DNA from: Arthrobacter sp. M4
GTDB taxonomy: Bacteria; Actinomycetota; Actinomycetes; Actinomycetales; Micrococcaceae
Assembly: GCF_020251205.1 (NCBI RefSeq)
Contig: NZ_JAIWYX010000002.1
Span: 372,001 to 436,000, forward strand
DNA length: 64,000 nt
Reading direction: 5' to 3'
Shown here in pieces: positions 1 through 9,921 of the stretch. Each line of letters begins with the position of its first letter. Positions within the stretch are counted from its first letter, which is position 1. The position numbers were made by a program, and so were the translations under genes. Under the pieces are notes generated by a model that had not been told where the DNA came from, did no database searches, and worked only from the letters and a program-made list of their open reading frames with translations.

Positions 1-17
1 GGCCCAGAACCAAGCAA

Positions 18-1709
18 TTGGGCCCCAAGACGGAAAGATTCGGCAGCAGACCAGTGAAACTTAGAGGAATCCCGTCAGGCGTGCGGACCTTCATCACCGC
101 GTTTATAGTTCTGGGAATGCTCTCGTCCCTGTGGGCGCTGGCCAGCCCCCTCATGTCATCACCGGACGAGCCTGCCCACACAATCAAGGCTGCTGCCGTG
201 GTGCGGGGACAGCTGCAAGGCAAGAACGGGGCAGCACAGGGCGAACGCACCGTTGTGACCGTTCCGGCCTACATAGCTTCTGTCGAGGGCCTGCCGGCAT
301 GTTTCGCATGGAAACCACTAGTAGCCGCTGGCTGCGCGCCACAGGTCCCGGCAAGCGACACCAACCCCGAAGAGGCACGTACCAGCGCCGGGAATTACAA
401 CCCGATGTACTACGCAGTCACTGGCCTGCCCAGCCTTGTTTTCAGCGGAGCAAAGGCAATCTATGCCATGCGGATTGCGAGTGCGTTGATTGTCTCCGCA
501 TTCCTGGCTCTGGCGCTCGCTTCCCTGGCATCCCTCCGCCGAGGGCGGCTGCCCCTCCTCATCGGGGCTGTGAGCCTGACACCCATGGTTTTTTACCTTG
601 GCGGAGCCATCAACCCCAATGCCTTGGAAATCGGCGCCTCCATGGCAGTTTTCGCGACCTTGTGCCTGGCGTTGGAGCGCATGGGAAGCTCCGCCACGTG
701 GAAGAGGCCCCTGGCCGCCATGGCTGTGTCTGCCGCCATACTTGCCAACACCCGTGCAGCCTCCCTGCTTTGGCTGGCTTTGGCTGTGGCGGCGGCCCTG
801 CTGATTTTTGGGCGCCGTCCGCTTCAGCTGGCGGTCAGGCAACGTTTCGTGTGGCTCATGGCTGCCATTGTTGCGGCTGGCTGCGGCCTCTCGATCCTCT
901 GGCTGAAGACTGCCGACAGTTTCCAGAGCCTTCTGGGTGAGGGCATCGACGCGACTCCTATCCAGATCGTGGCGGTCATGCTGGACAGAACATTCGAGTT
1001 TGCGGCCGGATACGTGTCTTATCTCGGATGGCTGGACACCCGGGGTCCATCCGGTGTCCTTGTCATCTGGTCTGTCCTCATCGGCGCCACCTTGATCGCG
1101 GCGCTGTCGTTCTCCCGGCGGTCTTCCCGATTCGCGGTCGGAGGGTTGCTTCTGGCCATGGTTGCCCTTCCGCCGCTCCTTCAGATTCCCCTGGCCAAGG
1201 ACGTGGGCTACATCTGGCAGGGCCGCTATATCCTGGCGCTCCTTGTTGTCATGACTGCCGCCTGCGCGGTTGCTTTGAGGCATGTTTCCCTTCCGCGAGG
1301 GACAGCAGTTCGGCGATCAGTGGGGATTACTGTCGGTTTGGCAGTCTTCGGCCACTTCTACAGTTTCGTCTTTGGCCTGCGCCGCTACACGATCGGGCTG
1401 CAGGAATCGTCCAATTGGAGCGACATGGTGGACAAAGCCCAATGGCAGCCACCATTGGGCTGGGTCGCCCTCGCGCTGCTGTACCTTGCCGTCCTGGCGG
1501 CGGCCGCCGTCGTCCTCCATCGGGCTGTATTCGCAGGGGCCGACGGCGACACTCGTCTCCTCGATGACGCGCGCTTTATAGGCGATGCCAGCCTTCCCGA
1601 AGAGCGCGCCATTGATGGCAGGCGGGGCGAGGGGAAACCAGTGCGGGCCCGGCAGCAGGACAAGCTCACGTCGCCTGCCGTTTCGGGACCCGAGGCCGGG
1701 AACAGCTAG
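18..1709 (+). CDS. DUF2142 family polytopic membrane protein (copy 1)
   Basis: Integral membrane protein of about 563 residues with roughly a dozen hydrophobic segments. It is a paralogue of the gene at 2808-4487: both have PDEPAHTxKAAAV after the first membrane segment, then a YNPMYY block, and a GYIWQGRY/GFVWQGRY block near the C-terminus. This matches DUF2142. The acidic pair in the first outer loop resembles GT-C glycosyltransferases, so a role in moving or adding sugars on a lipid carrier is an inference. The start is uncertain: the TTG used here has no ribosome-binding site and the frame stays open to the window edge, so the true start may lie outside. The neighbours (PstS-like lipoprotein, second DUF2142, rhamnose genes) point to surface-polymer assembly. 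Confidence 0.75.
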   Translation: MGPKTERFGSRPVKLRGIPSGVRTFITAFIVLGMLSSLWALASPLMSSPDEPAHTIKAAAVVRGQLQGKNGAAQGERTVVTVPAYIASVEGLPACFAWKPLVAAGCAPQVPASDTNPEEARTSAGNYNPMYYAVTGLPSLVFSGAKAIYAMRIASALIVSAFLALALASLASLRRGRLPLLIGAVSLTPMVFYLGGAINPNALEIGASMAVFATLCLALERMGSSATWKRPLAAMAVSAAILANTRAASLLWLALAVAAALLIFGRRPLQLAVRQRFVWLMAAIVAAGCGLSILWLKTADSFQSLLGEGIDATPIQIVAVMLDRTFEFAAGYVSYLGWLDTRGPSGVLVIWSVLIGATLIAALSFSRRSSRFAVGGLLLAMVALPPLLQIPLAKDVGYIWQGRYILALLVVMTAACAVALRHVSLPRGTAVRRSVGITVGLAVFGHFYSFVFGLRRYTIGLQESSNWSDMVDKAQWQPPLGWVALALLYLAVLAAAAVVLHRAVFAGADGDTRLLDDARFIGDASLPEERAIDGRRGEGKPVRARQQDKLTSPAVSGPEAGNS

Positions 1710-1722
1710 GGTTGTAGAGGTT

Positions 1723-2811
1723 ATGCCCAAGTTTTCAGTGAAAGGACGTCGTTTGGACCATCGGTCGATTCGGATGGCCATTGCCTGCGCCGTGGCGTCC
1801 ACACTCGCCCTGAGTGGCTGCGCCGGCGGTTCGTCCCCGGGGGACGTCCGCGGAGCCCTGACTGCCATAGGCAGCGGCTCACAGGGTGCGGCCATCCAGG
1901 CGTGGCGCCAGGGCTGGGCTAAGGAACACCCTGCCACTTCCCTGAACTTTTCACCGGATGGCAACGACGTCGGTGTTTCGGCCCTGGCAAGCGCTCAGGC
2001 CTACTTCGCTCCACTGGACACCCCTCTCACCAGCTCTCAAGTGGAGGCCACTAAAAAGGTGTGCGGTCCCGACGGGGCGTTTTTCGTTCCTGTCACCCTG
2101 ATCCCCGTGGGCGTGGCCTTCAACTTGCCCAGCGTTAAGAACCTCCGCCTGAATCCGGCCATTCTCGCGGGGATCTTCACCGGCCGTATCACGCGGTGGG
2201 ACGACGCGGAGATAGCCAGGCTGAACCCCAAAGCAGAGTTGCCTGACAAGAAAATCGTTCCTGTCACTGCCAAGGAATCCTCGGTGCTGACATCTGCGGC
2301 CACTGGTTACCTCAACAGAAGCCAGGACTGGGGCACAAAAGCCTCACTCACTTGGCCGGAATCCACCCGCAGCAGCCAGGTCTCCAAGTACGCGGACATC
2401 CCCAAGAAAGTTGATGACACAGCGGGGTCCATCGCCTTCCTGGACAAGTCAGCCATCGGATCCCGATTCGACACCGCACTGCTGCCTTTTGGGGCGGACT
2501 ACATGCGCATGACCAACGACGCCGTTGCCCGCTCCGTAGACGCTTCCACCGTCACCGAGACTGCCGGCGGAATCCAGGTCACAATGAATGACGCGCCCGC
2601 CGACGGTTACCCGCTGGCAGCAGTGGGCTACCAGGCTTTCTGCAGTTCCTATAAGAACGAGTCGCTAAAGACACTGGTCAAGTCTTGGGCAGGCTTCGTC
2701 CTGGGGGCCGGCCAAAGCAATTCCAACTACTTTGCAGGGGTTTCGTCCCCCAGCGAAGAAGCACTCAAGAAAGCCCGCAAACTGGTCGACGGGATTGAGG
2801 TCAGGCCATGA
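1723..2811 (+). CDS. PstS-like phosphate-binding lipoprotein
   Basis: Predicted 362-residue lipoprotein. A basic n-region (KGRR, then HRSIR) and a hydrophobic stretch lead to the lipobox LSGC. The mature part resembles periplasmic phosphate-binding proteins: IGSGSQGAAIQAW early on, and NPAILAGIFTGRITRWDD, the typical PstS strand-helix. The classical SGTT phosphate loop appears altered to ESSVLTSA. The ATG at 1723 was chosen over an upstream in-frame start because it gives a clean lipoprotein signal and follows the previous stop by 13 bases. The end overlaps the next gene by 4 bases (ATGA), so the two are probably translationally coupled. No pstC, pstA or pstB is nearby. It may bind phosphate or a phosphorylated glycan intermediate for the flanking DUF2142 proteins; that is inference. 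Confidence 0.8.
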   Translation: MPKFSVKGRRLDHRSIRMAIACAVASTLALSGCAGGSSPGDVRGALTAIGSGSQGAAIQAWRQGWAKEHPATSLNFSPDGNDVGVSALASAQAYFAPLDTPLTSSQVEATKKVCGPDGAFFVPVTLIPVGVAFNLPSVKNLRLNPAILAGIFTGRITRWDDAEIARLNPKAELPDKKIVPVTAKESSVLTSAATGYLNRSQDWGTKASLTWPESTRSSQVSKYADIPKKVDDTAGSIAFLDKSAIGSRFDTALLPFGADYMRMTNDAVARSVDASTVTETAGGIQVTMNDAPADGYPLAAVGYQAFCSSYKNESLKTLVKSWAGFVLGAGQSNSNYFAGVSSPSEEALKKARKLVDGIEVRP

Positions 2812-4487
2812 GCAAGCTGCAGTCAGCAACCGGCGAACTACGCACACGTTTGCCTTTCCTGGGCGCAGGAAGTGCTAAAGCCGACGTCCTCCCGAGCCCC
2901 GGACAGATGGCCGGACCAGCTACTGGAGTCTTCCTACGCATTTTCGCCCTCCTCGCGGGGCTGATGGTGCTCTGGTCCCTCGCCACGCCCCTGATGGCCT
3001 TCCCGGACGAGCCTGCCCACACGGTCAAGGCTGCGGCCGTGGCACGCGGCCAAATCCTCGTTCAGCCCGGCGAATCATATGGCCACGGCGTCCACGTCCA
3101 AGTACCGTCGTACATCGCCAACCTCCAAGCCCAGAACTGTTTCTCTTTCGCAGCAGACAAAACGGCCGGCTGCGCTCCGGGTATCGCGTCAGACGACGAC
3201 TACCTCACCATCGGTGTGACTTCCGCGGGCCTCTACAACCCGATGTACTACTGGATAGTTGGCCTGCCGACGCTGTTCATGTCGGGAGCACCCGCCATCT
3301 TTGGCATGCGCATCATGAGCGCATTGATCTCGGCCGCTATGTATGCGGCGGGCTTCACAGCCCTCAGCAGGCTTCGTCATCCGAAATGGCCCGTTGTAGC
3401 CGCGTCCGTGGCCATGACGCCAATGATTTTGTTCCTCGCCTCGGGCATCAATCCAAACTCGCTGGAAGTCTCCGCCACCATGGCTGCCTTCTGCGGCTTC
3501 CTGGTGGTCCTGGAGAACTCCAGCAAGCTTCGCGTTGTCAGACCTGCCGTCATCACAGTCGGCGCAGCCACCGCAGCTCTTGCCAACACAAGGACAGTGT
3601 CGCTGGCGTGGCTGTTGTGCGCCCTTATCGTCGCAGCACTGATCTACCGCTGGAAGGACATCGGCGCGCTGTTCAGGAACAAACTGGTTCTTGTAACCGT
3701 CGCCCTGACGGCCGTCGGCGTCGCGCTAGGCATGGTGTGGAACGTGCTTATGCTCTATGCCCCGCCGTCGGCGGGAGAAGCACCAGCAGGCATCTCCAAT
3801 CTCACCTACGAAATCAAACCGCACAACGCGTTCCTAACGATGATCGACCGCGCCTTCGACTTCGTGGCCCAGTACATCGGCGTCATGGGCTGGCTGGAAT
3901 CACCTGTCCCCCAAGCCGTCTTTATGTTCTGGAACATGCTCCTGATGCTCGTGCTGCTCTTCGTGTTCCTCGTCAGGCACTTCCGCCTGCAGCTCGGGTT
4001 CCTGGCAGCCCTCGGCATGCTTCTCATCGTCCCGTCGTTGATGCAGTCGGCCCTCGTCGGAACAGTTGGTTTCGTATGGCAGGGACGCTACAGCCTGCCT
4101 CTCTTCCTTGTTGCTGTGATTGCGGCCGGCATGGCTTTCCGCTTCCGGCGGTTCCCGCACGGACGTTCAGCGCAGTCCATGACCCGCCTGTTCCTTTTTG
4201 CGGCCGTGGTCGCCCACGCCTACGGATTCATTTACGTCCTACGACGCTACGTCGTTGGGCTTACGGGAAACGCAAACTGGCAAACCATGATTACAGTTCC
4301 GGGATGGCAGCCACCTTTCACCTGGGAAGTTCTGACTCTGGCCTACACAGCAATCCTGTTGGTCGGCGCAGGAATGCTGTTCTCATACCTGCACCCCGGG
4401 GAAAGACTCTTCGCCGCCCCGCGCCTGCATAAACAGCTGGTCCGGTTCCGGACGCGGCGCTCTGGCAAAGCACCCGCCAAAGCATAG
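2808..4487 (+). CDS. DUF2142 family polytopic membrane protein (copy 2)
   Basis: 559-residue membrane protein with many hydrophobic segments, a clear paralogue of the gene at 18-1709 (shared PDEPAHTxKAAAV, YNPMYY and WQGRY blocks). Its ATG overlaps the stop of the PstS-like lipoprotein by 4 bases. About 45 hydrophilic residues precede the first membrane segment, and the tail is basic (RFRTRRSGKAPAKA), probably cytoplasmic. The family has no established reaction; a GT-C-like or polymer-processing role is inferred from topology, the acidic loop and the adjacent rhamnose genes. A strong hairpin terminator follows immediately. Confidence 0.8.
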   Translation: MSKLQSATGELRTRLPFLGAGSAKADVLPSPGQMAGPATGVFLRIFALLAGLMVLWSLATPLMAFPDEPAHTVKAAAVARGQILVQPGESYGHGVHVQVPSYIANLQAQNCFSFAADKTAGCAPGIASDDDYLTIGVTSAGLYNPMYYWIVGLPTLFMSGAPAIFGMRIMSALISAAMYAAGFTALSRLRHPKWPVVAASVAMTPMILFLASGINPNSLEVSATMAAFCGFLVVLENSSKLRVVRPAVITVGAATAALANTRTVSLAWLLCALIVAALIYRWKDIGALFRNKLVLVTVALTAVGVALGMVWNVLMLYAPPSAGEAPAGISNLTYEIKPHNAFLTMIDRAFDFVAQYIGVMGWLESPVPQAVFMFWNMLLMLVLLFVFLVRHFRLQLGFLAALGMLLIVPSLMQSALVGTVGFVWQGRYSLPLFLVAVIAAGMAFRFRRFPHGRSAQSMTRLFLFAAVVAHAYGFIYVLRRYVVGLTGNANWQTMITVPGWQPPFTWEVLTLAYTAILLVGAGMLFSYLHPGERLFAAPRLHKQLVRFRTRRSGKAPAKA

Positions 4488-4492
4488 AGACA

Positions 4493-4528
4493 AAAGAGCG
4501 CCGGCCCACACGGGCCGGCGCTCTTTTT
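4493..4528. terminator. Bidirectional rho-independent terminator
   Basis: Perfect 15-bp stem (4493-4507 with 4512-4526), 4-base loop ACAC, GC-rich core, T-tract to 4528 on the plus strand and the matching A-tract at the left foot. It lies between the convergent DUF2142 gene and rmlCD and can terminate both. Confidence 0.93.
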
Positions 4529-4544
4529 GCCGCTTCAGCGGACT

Positions 4545-5951
4545 TTAGGCGAGGTATTCGCGAAGCCTGTCCGTTGCTTTCGCCGGAGAGAAGCCCGCGG
4601 CCTTGATCTTGTCCAGGTTTAGGACGCTGTTGAGTGGCCGCGGCGAAACTGTTTTTCCACGGAAGTATTCCTCCGTGGTGACTCCGGTTACGGCGTCACG
4701 GCTTGCACCCGAAAGCTCGAACACGTCAGCGGCAATGTCGGCCCAGGACTGCGGCTCGCCGTCGTTGCTGAGGTTGTATGTGCCATATGGCGCCTTCGTG
4801 TCCACCAGGTGCTTGATGCCAGCCGCGATATCCGAGGTGAAGCTCAGGCGCCCAATCTGGTCGTTGACAACGGACGGTTCGATGCCGCGTTCTGCCAGCG
4901 ACGCCATGGTACGTACAAAGTTGTTGCCGTCGCCGATCACCCAACTTGTACGGACAATGTAGTGGCGCGGCACAACGCTGACGACGGCGTCGCCGGCGGC
5001 TTTGGTCTGTCCGTAGACACCCAGCGGCGTCAAGTGCTCATCTTCCACGTGTGCGTCGCTGACGCCGTCGAACACGTAGTCGGATGACACGCTGACCAGG
5101 GTGAGGTCGTACTCGACCGCAACGCGGGCCAGGCGGGCCAGGGCTTCGACATTCACCTGCCAGGCCTTCGCTCGGCCTTCTGTGGTTTCTGCGGCGTCGA
5201 CGGCGGTGTAGGCCGCCGCGTTGATGACCGTGGAGTAGTTCTTCCAGTGCTTGGAAGCGAACGCTGCCTCGGAGCTGAGGTCGAATTCGGCGCGGGCGGC
5301 GAACTCGACGGAAGAGTCGCCGGCGTAGAGTGCCCGAAGCGCCTTGCCAAGCTGTCCGTCGGCTCCGAGCACCAAGGTCTTCTTTGGCTGCATCGGCGCG
5401 ACGTCAGCCAGACGGGGGTGCGCCTTGTCCTTGTCGGAGAGTTCGGCCTGGTCCAGCGGGATTGGCCACTGAATGGCCGCAGTTTCGTCAGCGAGGTTCA
5501 GGAACGTGTACTGCCCCTGGGCGTCCGCGCTCCAGTGGTCGTTGACCAGGTACGTATACGCCGTGTTGTCCTCGAGTGTCTGGAACGCGTTCCCAACGCC
5601 ACGCGGAATGAAGATTGCCTGGCTCGGATCCAGTTCGGCCGTGAAGACTGTTCCGAAGGAAGGTCCCTCACGGAGGTCTACCCATGCACCGAAGATCCGG
5701 CCAGTGGCCACTGAGATGAATTTATCCCAGGGTTCGGCATGGATGCCTCGAGTTGTTCCGGCCTTCTCGTTGAACGAGATGTTGTTCTGCACCGGGCGAA
5801 AATCAGGGAGCCCCAGCGCAACCATTTTCTCCCGCTGCCAGTTCTCCTTGAACCAGCCCCGATTGTCGCCGTGGACCGGAAGCTGGTAGAGAACGACGCC
5901 GGGAATCGGCGTTTCCTGGGCCTGCAGCTGCTTTGAAAACTCGATGCTCAT
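4545..5951 (-). CDS. rmlCD: Bifunctional dTDP-4-dehydrorhamnose 3,5-epimerase / reductase (RmlC-RmlD fusion)
   Basis: 468-residue fusion catalysing the last two steps of dTDP-L-rhamnose synthesis in the cytosol. Residues 1 to about 185 are the RmlC cupin, with GTTRGIHAEPWDKF carrying the catalytic His (about residue 71). After a short linker, residues about 190-468 are RmlD: the NAD(P) motif GADGQLG, SSDYVFDG, and the catalytic pair in YGQTK. Separate proteins are the norm in most bacteria; fused forms occur in Arthrobacter relatives. The start lies 2 bases after the rmlB stop, so rmlB-rmlCD is one transcript ending at the shared terminator. Confidence 0.95.
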   Translation of the reverse strand: MSIEFSKQLQAQETPIPGVVLYQLPVHGDNRGWFKENWQREKMVALGLPDFRPVQNNISFNEKAGTTRGIHAEPWDKFISVATGRIFGAWVDLREGPSFGTVFTAELDPSQAIFIPRGVGNAFQTLEDNTAYTYLVNDHWSADAQGQYTFLNLADETAAIQWPIPLDQAELSDKDKAHPRLADVAPMQPKKTLVLGADGQLGKALRALYAGDSSVEFAARAEFDLSSEAAFASKHWKNYSTVINAAAYTAVDAAETTEGRAKAWQVNVEALARLARVAVEYDLTLVSVSSDYVFDGVSDAHVEDEHLTPLGVYGQTKAAGDAVVSVVPRHYIVRTSWVIGDGNNFVRTMASLAERGIEPSVVNDQIGRLSFTSDIAAGIKHLVDTKAPYGTYNLSNDGEPQSWADIAADVFELSGASRDAVTGVTTEEYFRGKTVSPRPLNSVLNLDKIKAAGFSPAKATDRLREYLA

Positions 5952-5953
5952 GG

Positions 5954-6994
<1,041 letters not shown>

Positions 6995-7117
6995 TTAAGG
7001 AAAGCAACATGTGAAACTTGGGAAACTCTGGCACCACCTGCAACATTACGGTACTCTCTGTGGCAAATTGGGGGGTCTTTTAATCGATTCCGCCTGCCAC
7101 GATGTCCGGGAGTTTTT

Positions 7118-8965
7118 TTGCCTACCAACCCAGCCCACAAATCACTGCTCGCGTTGGCGCTGGCAGTACCGCTGGCCCTCGGCACTGGCCCTGCGGCCCT
7201 TGCCGAATCAATCGCTCCGCCTGCCCCGCAGGCACAGCCACAGACGGCGACACAGCCAACTGCGGCGCCCACCGCAGCAACCACGACGGCGCCAGCCCCC
7301 AAGCCGACCAGCCCGGCGCCAGCCAGCGGTCCGGCGTCGACCGCCGCCCCGACATCTCCACAAGACACGGCTTCCAAGGGCTCCGCTCCGTCCGACGGCT
7401 CCCCCGCAACGGCGACATCGCCGGCGTCGTCCGCTCCGTCCGGATCCGGCGCAGGCGGTGACCGAAAGGGATTCGACGGAACGCCCGGGACCGCCGCCAT
7501 GGGACGTGCAGGTGTCAACCCGGCCACCGCGCCGGGCCAACAAGCACCTCGGCGACTCTCCGCGGCGGCGTACGGCGAACCCACGGTTCCGGAACAGCCC
7601 ACCGGCACGGAGGGCCAGCCGCTCGGCCTCGACGTCAGCTCCTGGCAGGGTTCAGTTAATTGGCAGGACGTGAAGAACAAGGGCGCGCGCTTTGCCTATA
7701 TCAAGGTGACTGAAGGAACCAGCTTTACAAGCAGCACATTTGGCGACCAGTACAACGGCGCAGCTTACGTTGGCCTCATCCGCGGTGCGTACCACTTCGC
7801 CAGGCCGAACATCTCCGACGGGGCAACCCAGGCCAGGTTCTTTGTGAACAATGGCGGAGGTTGGTCTGCAGACGGAGTCACCATGCCACCTGCACTGGAC
7901 ATCGAAGACCATCCCAGCAGCTACAACGAGGGCATCGACCGCTGTTACAGCATGTCGCCCGGGGCACTGGCTACGTGGGTCCGGGACTTCACACGCACCG
8001 TGTACCAAATGACCAACAAGCAAGCCATGATCTACACCAGTTACTGGTTCTGGCATGACTGCCTGGCGGACACAAGCGAATTCAGCCAGGTCAACCCGCT
8101 GTGGCTTGCGTCCTATTGGACGGATTCTCCTGCGATACCGGGCGGCTGGCCCACCTATACCGTCTGGCAATACGCCAACGACTACGCCGATGCAGCCCAG
8201 ACCCGTAAGGCAACTTTTCCCGGAGACCAGAATGTCTTCAACGGAGACATGAGCCAATTGCAGAAACTGGCGTCGACTCCGGACATCTACCCTGTCGGTC
8301 TCATTCCCGGCGCCACACTGGTTACCGGCAAGTGGGCCGGAGACGGACGCAGTTACGTTGGGTGGTTCAAGGACGGCTTCTGGTGCCTCCAGATGCCTCT
8401 GGCTCCCCGGAGGTGCTTTGGCTATGGAAACCCCGGCGACAAGCCGGTGGTCGGTGACTGGAACGGCAACGGCAACGCCGGAATCGGCATCGTGCGGAAC
8501 GGAGTCTGGTGGCTGGTGGATGACATCAACACGATGGTCATCACAAAGGTTGTGGGCTTCGGCATAGGCTCGGACACGCCCATTGTGGGTGACTGGAATG
8601 GCTCCGGCCGGGACAGCATCGGGATCTGGCGGAACTCAAGCTTCCAGGTCAGCTACTCGGTGGACCGCCCCGTGGTCAACGAATACACCACATTCGGCAA
8701 CCCCTCCGATACACCCATCGTTGGCGACTGGGATGGGAATGGGACAACCGGGATTGGCATATGGCGCAACGGGGAATGGTGGTTGAGCAACCGCATTCAG
8801 TCCCCCGTCGTGTCCAATGTCTTTGGCTACGGAATAGCCACCGACCGCCCGGTCACGGGAGATTGGAACGGGGACCGGGCGACAACCATGGGCATTGTCC
8901 GGGGCAACAACTGGCAATTGTCCAACAGCATGACCCGGCGAACTGTGGACATTTCCTACTTCTAG
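7118..8965 (+). CDS. Secreted GH25 muramidase with C-terminal FG-GAP-like repeats
   Basis: 615-residue exported protein. Start: TTG at 7118, preceded by GGGAG at 7108-7112 with a 5-base spacer; no ATG fits the frame. It has a signal peptide (basic start, hydrophobic core, cleavage near ALA-ES), then about 130 residues rich in Ala, Pro, Thr and Ser, probably a wall-spanning linker. The GH25 domain (about 168-380) shows GLDVSSWQG, AYIKVTEG, YHFARP and the acidic catalytic strand PALDIED, so it should cleave the N-acetylmuramic acid bond of peptidoglycan. The last 220 residues hold about five repeats of the type VGDWNGNGxxGIGIxRNGxWWL, as in VCBS/FG-GAP-like propellers that may bind wall glycans. 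It overlaps the convergent glycosyltransferase gene by 4 bases. Confidence 0.9.
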   Translation: MPTNPAHKSLLALALAVPLALGTGPAALAESIAPPAPQAQPQTATQPTAAPTAATTTAPAPKPTSPAPASGPASTAAPTSPQDTASKGSAPSDGSPATATSPASSAPSGSGAGGDRKGFDGTPGTAAMGRAGVNPATAPGQQAPRRLSAAAYGEPTVPEQPTGTEGQPLGLDVSSWQGSVNWQDVKNKGARFAYIKVTEGTSFTSSTFGDQYNGAAYVGLIRGAYHFARPNISDGATQARFFVNNGGGWSADGVTMPPALDIEDHPSSYNEGIDRCYSMSPGALATWVRDFTRTVYQMTNKQAMIYTSYWFWHDCLADTSEFSQVNPLWLASYWTDSPAIPGGWPTYTVWQYANDYADAAQTRKATFPGDQNVFNGDMSQLQKLASTPDIYPVGLIPGATLVTGKWAGDGRSYVGWFKDGFWCLQMPLAPRRCFGYGNPGDKPVVGDWNGNGNAGIGIVRNGVWWLVDDINTMVITKVVGFGIGSDTPIVGDWNGSGRDSIGIWRNSSFQVSYSVDRPVVNEYTTFGNPSDTPIVGDWDGNGTTGIGIWRNGEWWLSNRIQSPVVSNVFGYGIATDRPVTGDWNGDRATTMGIVRGNNWQLSNSMTRRTVDISYF

Positions 8966-9729
8966 GCCTGTTGAAGGTTACGCCCGCGGAGGCGGCGCCA
9001 TCCTTCGATCATCAGGAGCCCCAGCACAACGCGGGCTCGGAGGATCGTAGGGAGCGAGCGCCAGCCCCGCGGCGTGGCGTTTTCCTCGTGAATTCGGCGT
9101 AGCAAGGTGGGCTCCTCCAGATGTGCCATGGAACCTGCCAGGTTGCCTAGAATGGCTAGCCATAGGTCATGGGATTCCCGCAGGTATCGCGGCACCGGGA
9201 CAAAGACGTCTGCGACGTCACGCCTAAAGGCCATGCCGCATCCGTAGTAGGCGCGGTAGCCGATCAGGATGCCGAACAGGTTAGCCAGCCGCTTGGGTCC
9301 GTCCTTCGGACGCAGGAGCGGAATGGACGGCCGGGGCCCCCCATCCAGTACTGCAAAATTACTCGCGACGACGGCAGAGCTCGCCAGGGCTTGGAGCATT
9401 CGATCCAGCCGACCTTCTGTCCAAACGTCGTCCTGGTCCGAAAGGAAGATCCGCTCCCCCCGACTGGCCTGCACCGCCTGCTGAAAGGATTTGACGTAGC
9501 CCTGGTTGGATTGTGCACGAATCAGCCTGATCCGTGGGTCGTCGATCGCCTCGATCTGATCAACAGTTCCGTCGGGCGATGCGTCGTCCACAATGACCAC
9601 CTCGTCGTCCGAGCCCAGTTGGGCAAGGATGGATTCCAGTTGCTCCCGGACGTATCGCTCGCCCTTGTACGTGGCCATGCAGATGCTGGCCCTCACGGGA
9701 CGGGAACTGTGATCGTTGCGCGTGTTCAT
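8962..9729 (-). CDS. Family 2 glycosyltransferase (rhamnosyltransferase-like)
   Basis: 255-residue cytoplasmic GT-A enzyme. The N-terminal nucleotide-binding region reads SICMATYKGERYVREQ and VIVDDASPDGT; LSDQDDVW carries the metal/sugar-nucleotide motif, and SHDLWLAILG supplies the distal acidic motif. The pattern fits GT2 enzymes using dTDP-rhamnose or a similar donor in O-antigen-type synthesis; the acceptor is unknown. It stands alone on the minus strand, divergent from the flippase operon. Confidence 0.85.
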   Translation of the reverse strand: MNTRNDHSSRPVRASICMATYKGERYVREQLESILAQLGSDDEVVIVDDASPDGTVDQIEAIDDPRIRLIRAQSNQGYVKSFQQAVQASRGERIFLSDQDDVWTEGRLDRMLQALASSAVVASNFAVLDGGPRPSIPLLRPKDGPKRLANLFGILIGYRAYYGCGMAFRRDVADVFVPVPRYLRESHDLWLAILGNLAGSMAHLEEPTLLRRIHEENATPRGWRSLPTILRARVVLGLLMIEGWRRLRGRNLQQA

Positions 9730-9921
9730 GGCCTCGCTGTCCGCTTGATGGCATGGAGAACCGGCAGCGTTCCTGAGCCCTGCCGGCCGACTGGACCATC
9801 TTAGGCGACGGTCGGGCTCCCTTTGGCGGCAGGGGTCCGCTTATGGCGGCGGGCCGCCTGTGCCCTGCCATCCCGTAAGATCGATGGAGACCGCCAGAGA
9901 CCCGAGGACATTCGCCGCGTT

